A stretch of DNA of 24,745 nucleotides from JACRFW01 sp964531745 (GCA_964531745.1 CAZHFX010000012.1:1-24745); one strand, 5' to 3'. Numbered from the stretch's first letter, positions 12,528 through 18,742 are shown. Made by a program: numbers and translations. Notes: a model not told the origin generated them from the sequence alone.

Positions 12528-13076
12528 ATGAGCGATGAATCAAAACAACAGGCGCAACAGCCAGAACAACAACCTGCTCCGGAAACGACCGCTGTCAAGC
12601 CAGAGATTGGCGCCAAGCTGGAAATAGATTTAGAAAAACAGTGCGCGGAGTACAAACTCGGTTGGCAAAGGGCTGTCGCCGATTATCAAAATCTGCAGAA
12701 AGAAATCGCTAGTCGCCGCGCCGAGCTGGTGAGTATGAGTGAACAGCAGATTTTGGAAGAGTTTATTCCGGTCTACGATAATTTTAAAAAAGCCTTCTCT
12801 CTCAAACCAGCCAGCGAGGGCAAACAAACACAAAGCTGGATCAACGGTATTGGTTTTATCATGCAGTATTTCGCCGGTGTCTTGAAGAGTCACAAAGTGG
12901 AAGAGATCAAAACTGTTGGCACTATGCTTGACACAAAACTGCATGAGGCAGTTGGCGAGGAAGATCCGCCAGCTGGCGGAGATCATCCGCATGGGACCAT
13001 TTTGAAAGAGGTGGAAGGCGGCTACACCATGAACGGCCGGGTGGTCAAAGTAGCTAAAGTGATAATTTCGAAATAA
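12528..13076 (+). CDS. grpE: Nucleotide exchange factor GrpE
   Basis: Co-chaperone that releases ADP from DnaK. 182 residues: a Q/P-rich disordered start, a helical coiled-coil segment with the family region DYQNLQKEIASRRAEL (about residues 52-68), EEFIPVYDNFKKAF, and the C-terminal beta-domain ending HPHGTILKEVEGGYTMNGRV. The ATG at 12528 is preferred to a TTG two codons upstream. A perfect 16-bp palindrome (12965-12980) lies in the coding region and encodes PPAGG within EEDPPAGGDHPHG, where homologues usually have a shorter loop. This suggests an in-frame repeat insertion. Confidence 0.93.
   Translation: MSDESKQQAQQPEQQPAPETTAVKPEIGAKLEIDLEKQCAEYKLGWQRAVADYQNLQKEIASRRAELVSMSEQQILEEFIPVYDNFKKAFSLKPASEGKQTQSWINGIGFIMQYFAGVLKSHKVEEIKTVGTMLDTKLHEAVGEEDPPAGGDHPHGTILKEVEGGYTMNGRVVKVAKVIISK
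12965..12980 (+). repeat. Palindrome inside grpE
   Basis: TCCGCCAGCTGGCGGA is a perfect 16-bp palindrome. It resembles CGCCAGAGGCGGA in the intergenic repeat at 14576-14599, so both may belong to one short repeat family that can also insert in coding sequence. Confidence 0.65.
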
Positions 13077-13081
13077 ACAAC

Positions 13082-13160
13082 TGTCATTCTTAGTGAAACG
13101 AAGAATCTCTGTCCGTTGGCCAATTAAGACAGAGATCCTTCACTAGCGTTCAGGATGACA
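13082..13160. repeat. Imperfect palindromic repeat between grpE and hsp20
   Basis: Left arm about 32 nt (13082-13113, beginning TGTCATTCTTAGTGAA) and right arm about 33 nt (13128-13160, ending TTCAGGATGACA) are inverted copies with several mismatches, around a 14-nt centre. The terminal 6 bp and the inner AGATTC/CTCTGTC region match best. Similar TGTCATTCTGAGCGAAGCGAAG-type intergenic repeats are widespread in many bacterial genomes. In RNA it would form a long hairpin between the two genes and could set their expression ratio. Confidence 0.75.
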
Positions 13161-13221
13161 ATTAACAATTATTATTTACCATTTAGCAATTTTATATTTA
13201 ACATTTAACATTTTCAATCGT
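13161..13221. repeat. AT-rich ATTTAAC/ATTTAGC array before hsp20
   Basis: Low-complexity sequence made of ATTTAAC, ATTTAGC and ATTTACC-like words directly before the hsp20 ATG. It shares the 15-mer ACCATTTAGCAATTT (13178-13192) with the region before dnaK (15563-15577), and similar words in reverse orientation precede grpE (12500-12527). No promoter or Shine-Dalgarno sequence is recognisable in it. Confidence 0.6.
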
Positions 13222-13665
13222 ATGTCCCTCATTCGTTGGTCTCCAATGGTTGACCCGTTTGGAGATTTTGATGAAATGTTTAATCGTTTCCCGTCGGTAA
13301 TGGGCGGTAAAGGTATGTGGGCTTTTACCCCGGCTATCAATATGTACGAAACGGACAAGGCCGTGGTGGTGGAAACGCCGCTCGCCGGCGTGAAGCCGGA
13401 AAATGTGGAGGTGAGCGTGCAGAAAGGCGTGCTTACTCTCAAAGGCGAAAATAAAAGCGAGCACGAAGTAGAAGACAAAAATTATTACCGCAAAGAAGTG
13501 CGGAGCGGCAGTTTCTATCGTGAAATTGCTCTGCCCGCCGCGGTTTTGGAAGATAAGGTTTCCGCCGAGTTTGAAGACGGCATGCTGAAAATCACCTGCC
13601 CGAAGACTCAAGCCGCCGTGGCGAATAAGGTTCAGGTCAAGATTAATAAAAAGAGCGGAAAATAA
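13222..13665 (+). CDS. Hsp20/alpha-crystallin small heat-shock protein
   Basis: ATP-independent chaperone that holds unfolding proteins for DnaK. 147 residues with an N-terminal segment containing RWSPMVDPFGDFDEMFNR, and the alpha-crystallin domain from about residue 37 to 132. The domain shows TPLAGVKPENVEVSVQKGVL, YRKEVRSGSFYREIALP and FEDGMLKITCPK, typical of this family. The C-terminal I-x-I anchor is weak (VQVKI). It lies downstream of hrcA-grpE and is probably read from the same CIRCE-controlled promoter, although the palindromic repeat lies between. Confidence 0.93.
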   Translation: MSLIRWSPMVDPFGDFDEMFNRFPSVMGGKGMWAFTPAINMYETDKAVVVETPLAGVKPENVEVSVQKGVLTLKGENKSEHEVEDKNYYRKEVRSGSFYREIALPAAVLEDKVSAEFEDGMLKITCPKTQAAVANKVQVKINKKSGK

Positions 13666-13684
13666 TAAATTGTTTCTCCAATTT

Positions 13685-13723
13685 CTCTCTCCTACATTAG
13701 GGGAGAGGCGAGGAGAGGGGTAT
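13685..13723. repeat. C/T-G/A hairpin repeat after hsp20
   Basis: CTCTCTCCTA (13685-13694) pairs with TAGGGGAGAG (13698-13707), with one T-G pair and loop CAT, followed by a purine-rich GAGGAGAGGGG and TATAT. There is no T-run, so it is not a typical terminator. It resembles the hrcA leader element at 11751-11794 in layout. Confidence 0.5.
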
Positions 13724-13748
13724 ATAGTTGTTTAGCAAAAAATAATTT

Positions 13749-14246
13749 ATGTCTATTAAAACCACAACGTTAACTGGTGCAGCAGGTGAAAGCTATGTAA
13801 TGTATAAACTTTTAAGAATGGGTTATGTAGCAGGCCTGTTGCCAAGAGGCGCGCCTAATTCAGATGTTATAGTGACTAGTGTTGACGGAAAGCGAACAGC
13901 TGTTATTCAAGTTAAAACTAGAAATGAGTTAGGGAGTGACGGTGGTTGGCATATGAAGAAAAAACACGAAGAGTTGATTTCCGCAAATTTATTTTACTGC
14001 TTTGTAGACTTTCAAGAAATTCCGATAGTATATGTAATTCCAAGTAAAATCGTAGCCGCTCTTTTGAAAGAATCGCACCAAGTTTGGCTCAATACTCCCG
14101 GAAGAAACGGCTTACGACATCAAGATACTGAGATGCGACGGTTACTACCATTTTATAAGAATTTAAAAAGTGTTTTTTTGGATGATTATCTAGATGGTTG
14201 GTTGGAAAAATATAAAGAAAATTGGAAAATACTTAATCTAGATTGA
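13749..14246 (+). CDS. PD-(D/E)XK nuclease-like protein
   Basis: 165 residues, probably a restriction-endonuclease-fold enzyme. The pattern fits the fold: GAAGESYVMYKLLRMGY with a conserved-type glutamate (E14), then SDVIV (D39) and VIQVKTR with Q54-x-K56 as the (E/Q)xK motif. Soluble, with no transmembrane segment. It opens an AT-richer block of three genes inserted between hsp20 and dnaK. Only 4 bp separate it from the next gene, so the two are probably co-expressed. Substrate and biological role are unknown; defence or DNA repair are possibilities. Base composition unlike the flanking chaperone genes suggests acquisition by transfer. Confidence 0.6.
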   Translation: MSIKTTTLTGAAGESYVMYKLLRMGYVAGLLPRGAPNSDVIVTSVDGKRTAVIQVKTRNELGSDGGWHMKKKHEELISANLFYCFVDFQEIPIVYVIPSKIVAALLKESHQVWLNTPGRNGLRHQDTEMRRLLPFYKNLKSVFLDDYLDGWLEKYKENWKILNLD

Positions 14247-14250
14247 TTAT

Positions 14251-14550
14251 ATGGATTTAGAAAATTTTATCAAAGAAACTTTGGTTGCAATAAAAAAAGG
14301 TGTGGTTGGGGCAAACAAAGAGTTCGAGACCAGCGTCAGGAACAGTTTTTTAATGTATTCAAAGAGTGCTGACGAGAGCATGATTAATTTCGATGTAGCG
14401 CTTACTGTTTCCTCGGAGGGTGGGGTTTCTGGGGGAGCGGGGATAAAAGTAGCTGGAGTTAATATTGGTGGAGAAAAAAATAATAAGAATTCTCAAGAAG
14501 CGGTCAGTAGAATTAAATTTTGCGTTCAAGTGGGTAATATGACCAGCTAA
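14251..14550 (+). CDS. Small trypco2-like protein
   Basis: 99 residues. The N-terminal helix LENFIKETLVAIKKGVVGAN is followed by a beta-rich part: INFDVALTVSSEGG, then a glycine-rich GGAGIKVAGVNIGGEK and SRIKFCVQVG. This layout resembles the trypsin-co-occurring domain 2 (trypco2), predicted to take part in bacterial conflict systems. The match is from pattern recall only. The gene follows the PD-(D/E)XK gene by 4 bp and so may act with that nuclease. No transmembrane segment or signal peptide is seen. Confidence 0.5.
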   Translation: MDLENFIKETLVAIKKGVVGANKEFETSVRNSFLMYSKSADESMINFDVALTVSSEGGVSGGAGIKVAGVNIGGEKNNKNSQEAVSRIKFCVQVGNMTS

Positions 14551-14563
14551 TAACTTTTATTTT

Positions 14564-14611
14564 ATGAGCAAAGCGCCACGCCAGAGGCGGACAAGTCGGA
14601 ATCGCATTTAA
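14564..14611 (+). repeat. Repeat copy with a 15-codon reading frame
   Basis: An ATG in a T-rich context opens the frame MSKAPRQRRTSRNRI, ending in TAA. The sequence contains AGGCGGACAAGTCGG (14585-14599), found again at 15524-15538, where it also sits in a short MSK... frame. It starts ATGAGCAAAG like dnaK. More likely a dispersed repeat inserted just after a start codon, or a truncated gene start, than a working peptide gene. Confidence 0.5.
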
Positions 14612-14629
14612 CATTGACAGCTTATCCAC

Positions 14630-14658
14630 TTGACAAATAGTGGGTGTGGTGGTAGGCT
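14630..14658 (+). promoter_or_regulatory. Promoter upstream of nyn
   Basis: TTGACA (14630-14635), 17-bp spacer, extended -10 TGG-TAGGCT (14653-14658). Predicted start near 14665. A second TTGACA at 14614-14619 has no good -10 partner. An intrinsic terminator begins only about 10 nt after the start, so full-length nyn mRNA requires read-through. Confidence 0.7.
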
Positions 14659-14682
14659 AGTAATAGCTAAAACCACCCACCC
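14642..14682. promoter_or_regulatory. Inverted repeat over the nyn promoter, possible antiterminator/operator
   Basis: The arms GGGTGTGGTGGT (14642-14653) and ACCACCCACCC (14672-14682) are complementary apart from one inserted base, and inner arms GCTA (14656-14659) and TAGC (14664-14667) extend the symmetry. It covers the -10 box and start site. The right arm also forms the 5' side of the terminator stem. In a transcript arriving from upstream, the left arm could pair with it and prevent termination. Confidence 0.65.
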
Positions 14683-14714
14683 TGACCTCGCAAGAGGCAC
14701 GGTGGGGTTTTTTT
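14665..14714 (+). ncRNA. Short terminated leader RNA before nyn
   Basis: A predicted 50-nt RNA from the promoter at 14630-14658 to the T-run. It contains little more than the terminator hairpin, whose inner loop is GCAA. It could be a stable small RNA or an attenuated leader. Promoter, short RNA, terminator, then a ribonuclease-like gene is also the layout of type III toxin-antitoxin loci, but the tandem repeats typical of those antitoxin RNAs are absent. Confidence 0.4.
14676..14714 (+). terminator. Intrinsic terminator (attenuator) before nyn
   Basis: Outer stem CCCACC (14676-14681) with GGTGGG (14701-14706), a short internal loop, inner stem CCTC-GCAA-GAGG with a GNRA-type loop, and seven Ts (14708-14714). 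It stands 11 bp before the nyn ATG and so can control that gene. Confidence 0.85.
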
Positions 14715-14725
14715 AGAGCAATTTT

Positions 14726-15259
14726 ATGGCAGATAGAAAAAACAATTACGCCTTTATTGATAGCCAGAATTTAAATTTGGGCGTAAAGAGCCAGGGCTGG
14801 TTATTGGATTTCAAAAGATTTAGAGTTTTTATTAAAGACAAGTATCATGTTGAGAAGGCATTTTTATTTATTGGGTATGTGGTGGGTAATGAAGGGCTGT
14901 ATACAGCACTACAACAATGCGGGTACATCTGTATTTTCAAGCCGACGTTAGAGGTAAAAATAAATGGTGAAAATAAAACCAAAGGAAATGTAGACGCCGA
15001 TTTAGTATTGCACGCTATGATTGAGTTGGCTCATTATGAGAAGGCAGTGATTGTGACGGGAGATGGCGACTTTCACTGTTTAGTTGAGTACTTGAGCGAA
15101 CATGAAAAATTAGCTAAAATAATAGTTCCGAATTTGCATTACTCGTCCCTGTTGCGCAGATTTAGTAATTTTGTTGTGAATATTCAGTTTTTTAGAAATA
15201 AATTAGAGAAGAATGAAAAAAGGCCCCAGTCGGGACAAAACCCTAAAGGGACCTTTTAG
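14726..15259 (+). CDS. NYN-domain (LabA/DUF88-like, PIN-related) putative ribonuclease
   Basis: 177 residues. NYN domains have the PIN nuclease fold with a cluster of acidic metal-binding residues. Here these are D12 (NYAFIDSQNLNLG, with N15), D90/D92 (KGNVDADLVLHAM) and D113/D115 (VIVTGDGDF). All expected acidic positions are present, so the enzyme should be active, most likely on RNA. The C-terminal tail (EKNEKRPQSGQNPKGTF) is basic and is encoded by sequence that also forms the terminator of an antisense RNA; its stop codon lies in that hairpin. It is preceded by an attenuator-like terminator, so expression looks tightly limited, as for a toxic RNase. Third gene of the AT-richer island between hsp20 and dnaK. 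Target unknown. Confidence 0.85.
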   Translation: MADRKNNYAFIDSQNLNLGVKSQGWLLDFKRFRVFIKDKYHVEKAFLFIGYVVGNEGLYTALQQCGYICIFKPTLEVKINGENKTKGNVDADLVLHAMIELAHYEKAVIVTGDGDFHCLVEYLSEHEKLAKIIVPNLHYSSLLRRFSNFVVNIQFFRNKLEKNEKRPQSGQNPKGTF

Positions 15260-15316
15260 ATGGTGAGAGAGGCATTCCCGCGGGACAAAACCCTTTGGTA
15301 GTCCTCTCATCGTGAT
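15216..15316 (-). ncRNA. Candidate structured RNA antisense to the nyn 3' end
   Basis: Predicted from the minus-strand promoter at 15323-15350 and a terminator at its end: AAAAGGTCCC pairs with GGGGCCTTTT (one T-G pair), with an uninterrupted T-run at 15216-15221. About 100 nt. The 5' hairpin UCUCAU-CACG-AUGAGA competes with pairing of GAGAGG to a downstream CCUCUC, so two folds are mutually exclusive. The word AGGGTTTTGTCCCG occurs twice, each able to form a GGG/CCC mini-hairpin. The last 44 nt overlap the nyn coding end, so it could pair with nyn mRNA. I do not recognise a known RNA family. Confidence 0.6.
15231..15294. repeat. Two copies of a 14-mer 50 bp apart
   Basis: CGGGACAAAACCCT at 15231-15244 and 15281-15294. 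The first copy lies inside the end of nyn (encoding SGQNP) and in the terminator loop of the antisense RNA; the second lies in the body of that RNA. Each contains a GGG...CCC inverted repeat. Confidence 0.85.
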
Positions 15317-15322
15317 GAGACC

Positions 15323-15350
15323 AGTATACCATACTACAAATATTTGTCAA
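15323..15350 (-). promoter_or_regulatory. Minus-strand promoter of the antisense RNA
   Basis: TTGACA (plus 15345-15350), 16-bp spacer, extended -10 TGG-TATACT (plus 15323-15328). Both hexamers are near consensus. Transcription would run leftwards towards nyn; the start is near 15316. Confidence 0.8.
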
Positions 15351-15382
15351 GACCCGTTCTACATTGTAAGTAAATAATTTTT

Positions 15383-15439
15383 ATGCCAAACCCAGAAAGC
15401 CCTGTCGCAATCGATGCGAAGTGGAATTATAAAAAATAA
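15383..15439 (+). other. 18-codon reading frame of unknown status
   Basis: ATG in an AT-rich context like that of real genes here, encoding MPNPESPVAIDAKWNYKK and ending in TAA. No homologue is recognised. It could be a small peptide gene, the stump of a truncated gene, or chance. The rest of the stretch to dnaK is AT-rich with repeats. Confidence 0.25.
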
Positions 15440-15616
15440 TTTTATTTCTTTATGTATTTTCTTGAAAAAAATATTTTAACTTAAATTAATACTTTCTTGT
15501 GTATGTCCAAGTCACTCCACCCAAGGCGGACAAGTCGGCATCGTCCCTCTTTCAGCAATTTAACCATTTAGCAATTTATTCGGTATTTAACATTTAGCAT
15601 TTAATATTTTATATTT
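15440..15616 (+). other. dnaK upstream region: repeats, no CIRCE
   Basis: AT-rich. A possible weak promoter (TTGAAA around 15463, then TTAATA about 18 bp later) precedes a repeat copy with AGGCGGACAAGTCGG (15524-15538) in a 22-codon MSK... frame (15503-15571). ATTTAAC/ATTTAGC words sharing ACCATTTAGCAATTT (15563-15577) with the hsp20 upstream region follow. No inverted repeat like the CIRCE at 11718 is present, so dnaK-dnaJ may not be under direct HrcA control. Confidence 0.5.
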
Positions 15617-17539
15617 ATGAGCAAAGTACTCGGAATCGACCTCGGAACCACCAATAGCTGCGTCGCCATCATTGAAGGCGGACAGCCCAAGGTGTTGGAA
15701 AACAAAGAAGGCGCGCGCACCACGCCCAGCATGGTTGCTATTTCTAAAGCGGGCGAGCGCTTGGTAGGGCAATTGGCTAAGCGCCAGGGGGTGACGAACC
15801 CGGAGAATACGCTGTTCTCAATCAAACGTCTGATCGGTCGGTCGTGGGACGACGCGGAAGTGAAGCGCGACCTGAAGACCATGCCGTACAAAATTGTGAA
15901 GAGCGGAGACGCGGTGAAGGTGCTGATGCAAGGCAAGGAATATTCGCCGCAAGAAGTTTCCGCCATGATTTTAGGCAAACTTAAAGCGGATGCCGAAGAG
16001 CGTCTGGGTGAAACAGTGTCCGAAGCGGTAATCACCGTGCCGGCCTACTTCAACGACTCGCAACGTCAGGCCACCAAGGACGCCGGTGAAATCGCCGGCC
16101 TCAAAGTGCTGCGTATTATCAACGAACCGACCGCCGCCGCGCTGGCGTATGGTTTTGATAAGAAAAAAGCCCAGAAAATTGCGGTGTATGATTTGGGCGG
16201 GGGCACTTTTGATATTTCCATCATTGAAATTTCCAGCGAAGATGGCGGTAACGCGGTGGAAGTAAAATCCACGAATGGCGACACCCATCTGGGCGGCGAT
16301 GACTTTGATCAGATTATCATGAAGTGGATTTTTGATGAATTTAAAAAGTCTGATGGCATTGATCTGAGCAACGATATCTTGGCCAAACAGCGCATTAAGG
16401 AAGCGGCCGAAAAAGCCAAGATTGAACTTTCCACTGCTCAAGAAAGCGAAATCAATCAGCCATTTATCACTTCCGACGCGACCGGCCCTCGCCACTTAGT
16501 TTTGAAATTTACTCGCGCCAAACTGGAAGAATTAGTCGGCGACCTGGTGAACAAAACTATGGAACCGGTGAAGAAAGCGCTGGCTGACTCCAAACTAACT
16601 CTTGGCGAGATAGACGAAGTCGTGATGGTCGGTGGTATGACACGTATGCCGCTGGTGTTCAACACGGTAGAAAAATATTTTGGCAAAAAGCCAAACATCA
16701 GTGTCAACCCGGACGAAGTAGTGGCCATTGGCGCCGCTGTCCAGGGCGGCGCTTTGAAGGGCGACGTGAAAGACGTGCTTCTCTTGGATGTCACTCCGCT
16801 TTCTCTCGGTATTGAAACCATGGGCGCGGTATTCACCAAGCTCATTGAGCGCAACACCACCATCCCAACCTCCAAGAGCCAAGTATTTTCCACCGCGGCC
16901 GACAATCAGCCCGCTGTGTCTATCCGCGTGGCCCAAGGTGAACGCCCAATGTTCGCTGATAACAAACTGCTTGGCCAGTTTGAACTCTCCGGCATCCCGC
17001 CCGCTCCCCGCGGTGTGCCGCAGGTAGAAGTCACGTTCGACATTGACGCTAACGGTATTTTACACGTGAAAGCTAAAGACAAAGCCACCAACAAAGAGCA
17101 GTCTATCAAAATTGAGTCATCCTCCGGCTTGTCCAAAGATGAGATTGAAAAGATGAAGAAAGATGCTGAAATGCATGCGGATGATGACAAAAAGAAACAG
17201 GAACTCATTGAAGTGCGCAATATTGCCGACACGATGGTCTACACCACCGAAAAAATGATGAAGGATGTTGAGGAAAAAAAGATTGCCGTGACCGATGAAG
17301 AAAAGAAGGCTGTGACCGACGCGCTCGCTAAGGTGAAAGAAGTAAAAGACACCGAGGACACCGAAGCTATCAAGAAAGCCGGTGAAGACCTGTCCAAGGC
17401 CGCGCAAGCGGTCGGTATGAAGATGTATGCCGCTGAAGCGGCCGCGAATAAGGCGAATGCGCCGAAGGATGACGCGAGTAAAGACGATAAAAAGGGTGAT
17501 CAGGGGCCGATTGAAGGCGAGGTCGTGAACGACAAGTAA
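15617..17539 (+). CDS. dnaK: Chaperone DnaK (Hsp70)
   Basis: ATP-dependent chaperone that binds exposed hydrophobic segments, with DnaJ and GrpE as partners. 640 residues, the standard length. The ATPase domain begins KVLGIDLGTTNSCVAIIEGG and contains AVITVPAYFNDSQRQATKDA, RIINEPTAAALAYGFD, YDLGGGTFDISII and VVMVGGMTRMP. The substrate-binding domain has DVTPLSLGIETMG and FELSGIPPAPRGVPQVEVTF. The C-terminal lid is rich in K/E/D and ends GPIEGEVVNDK, the EGEVV tail of bacterial DnaK. The gene is followed after 3 bp by dnaJ. It is separated from hrcA-grpE-hsp20 by the nuclease island. Confidence 0.98.
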   Translation: MSKVLGIDLGTTNSCVAIIEGGQPKVLENKEGARTTPSMVAISKAGERLVGQLAKRQGVTNPENTLFSIKRLIGRSWDDAEVKRDLKTMPYKIVKSGDAVKVLMQGKEYSPQEVSAMILGKLKADAEERLGETVSEAVITVPAYFNDSQRQATKDAGEIAGLKVLRIINEPTAAALAYGFDKKKAQKIAVYDLGGGTFDISIIEISSEDGGNAVEVKSTNGDTHLGGDDFDQIIMKWIFDEFKKSDGIDLSNDILAKQRIKEAAEKAKIELSTAQESEINQPFITSDATGPRHLVLKFTRAKLEELVGDLVNKTMEPVKKALADSKLTLGEIDEVVMVGGMTRMPLVFNTVEKYFGKKPNISVNPDEVVAIGAAVQGGALKGDVKDVLLLDVTPLSLGIETMGAVFTKLIERNTTIPTSKSQVFSTAADNQPAVSIRVAQGERPMFADNKLLGQFELSGIPPAPRGVPQVEVTFDIDANGILHVKAKDKATNKEQSIKIESSSGLSKDEIEKMKKDAEMHADDDKKKQELIEVRNIADTMVYTTEKMMKDVEEKKIAVTDEEKKAVTDALAKVKEVKDTEDTEAIKKAGEDLSKAAQAVGMKMYAAEAAANKANAPKDDASKDDKKGDQGPIEGEVVNDK

Positions 17540-17542
17540 ATT

Positions 17543-18643
17543 ATGTCCAAGGATTATTATAAGGTACTAGGGGTAGAGAAAAACGCTTCCGCCGAAGAAA
17601 TCAAAAAAGCGTTCAAGAAGCTCGCCATGACTCATCACCCTGATAGGCAGGGCGGCAATGAAGCTAAGTTCAAAGAAATAAATGAAGCCTATCAGGTGCT
17701 CTCGGATCAGAACAAGCGCGAGCGCTACAATCAGTTCGGTTCGGACTTTGAACAGCAGGGCGGGTTTGGCGGCGGGGCCAGCTGGGACGACTTCATGCGC
17801 GCCGCGCGCGGGGGGCAAGGCGGGGCCAACGGGTTTAATTTCGGCGGTGTTGATTTGGGAGATTTATTTGGCGGTATGTTCGGGTTTGGCGATGGCCAAG
17901 GCGGACAGGGGCGGTCTCAACAGGGGAGAGATGTACAAGTTGATGTTGAACTCGATTTTAAAGAAGCCGCTTTTGGCATTGAAAAAGACATTTCTTTACA
18001 CAAGCAAGCCGCCTGTGATGTTTGCGGCGGGAGCGGCGCCGAACCGGGCAGTTCGCTTGATGCCTGCGGCACCTGCAAGGGCCAGGGCCAGGTAGTGCAA
18101 CAGCAACGCACGTTTCTTGGCATGATGCAGACCGTAGCCGCTTGCCCTACTTGCCGCGGGCGCGGAAAATTCCCCAATAAAAAATGCAAACACTGCGGTG
18201 GTGACGGCGTGGTCGCGAAGACCGTGGCGACCGCAGTCAAAATTCCGGCGGGCATTGACGATGGTCAGTCTATTCGTTTGACTGGTCATGGCGAGGCCGC
18301 CCCGCATGGCGGTGGATCGGGCGATTTATATGTGCGGGTGCATGTAAGGCCGTCAAAAGTATTTCATCGCGAAGATTTTGATATTTATACGGAGAGCGTC
18401 ATCAGCTTTACTCAAGCGGCGCTCGGCGATACTATTTCGGTGGAAACCATTGAGGGTTCGGTGAAAATGGTCGTGCCCGAGGGCACTGAATCCGGCCAGT
18501 TGATTCGCCTCAAGGGGCGCGGCATCACCCGTCTAGGCGGCAGCAGCCGCGGCGATCAATATGTGAAAGTAAAAATTAATGTGCCCAAAAAAGTGAACAA
18601 ACAGGTGCGCCGGCTTTTGGAAGAATTAGGCCGCGAGATCTGA
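17543..18643 (+). CDS. dnaJ: Chaperone DnaJ (Hsp40)
   Basis: Stimulates the ATPase of DnaK and delivers clients. 366 residues, type I. The J-domain has YYKVLGVEKNASAEEIKKAF and the HPD motif in MTHHPDRQ. A Gly/Phe-rich linker follows (FGGGASWDDFMRAARGGQGG, about residues 72-130). Four zinc-finger repeats come next: CDVCGGSG, CGTCKGQG, CPTCRGRG and CKHCGGDG. The C-terminal substrate-binding domains end EELGREI. Complete; ends in TGA just before a terminator. Co-transcribed with dnaK. Confidence 0.98.
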   Translation: MSKDYYKVLGVEKNASAEEIKKAFKKLAMTHHPDRQGGNEAKFKEINEAYQVLSDQNKRERYNQFGSDFEQQGGFGGGASWDDFMRAARGGQGGANGFNFGGVDLGDLFGGMFGFGDGQGGQGRSQQGRDVQVDVELDFKEAAFGIEKDISLHKQAACDVCGGSGAEPGSSLDACGTCKGQGQVVQQQRTFLGMMQTVAACPTCRGRGKFPNKKCKHCGGDGVVAKTVATAVKIPAGIDDGQSIRLTGHGEAAPHGGGSGDLYVRVHVRPSKVFHREDFDIYTESVISFTQAALGDTISVETIEGSVKMVVPEGTESGQLIRLKGRGITRLGGSSRGDQYVKVKINVPKKVNKQVRRLLEELGREI

Positions 18644-18655
18644 CCGGTGCGGCGG

Positions 18656-18680
18656 AACAGGCCATTGGGCCTGTTTTTGT
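18656..18680 (+). terminator. Rho-independent terminator after dnaJ
   Basis: AACAGGCC and GGCCTGTT form an 8-bp stem around ATTG, followed by a T-rich stretch (TTTGTTTT). It ends the dnaK-dnaJ unit. Confidence 0.9.
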
Positions 18681-18707
18681 TTTGGTCTGTATTATAGCGG
18701 CATTTTG

Positions 18708-18716
18708 TGTTATACT
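18708..18716 (+). promoter_or_regulatory. Extended -10 promoter of the secreted repeat protein
   Basis: TGT-TATACT with the hexamer at 18711-18716 and no convincing -35. The start near 18723 leaves a leader of about 20 nt without a Shine-Dalgarno sequence. Confidence 0.6.
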
Positions 18717-18742
18717 AAAATAGTGCCTTTAATTAAAAGCAT

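Noticed and set aside
14564..14611. A real 15-residue peptide gene
   Set aside because: It contains a repeat shared with 15524-15538 and has no other coding support, so it is listed only as a repeat.
13749..15350. Insertion sequence or prophage origin of the island
   Set aside because: No transposase, integrase, terminal inverted repeats or tRNA attachment site is visible.
15440..15616. CIRCE element before dnaK
   Set aside because: A CACTC word is present, but there is no matching inverted arm at 9-bp spacing.
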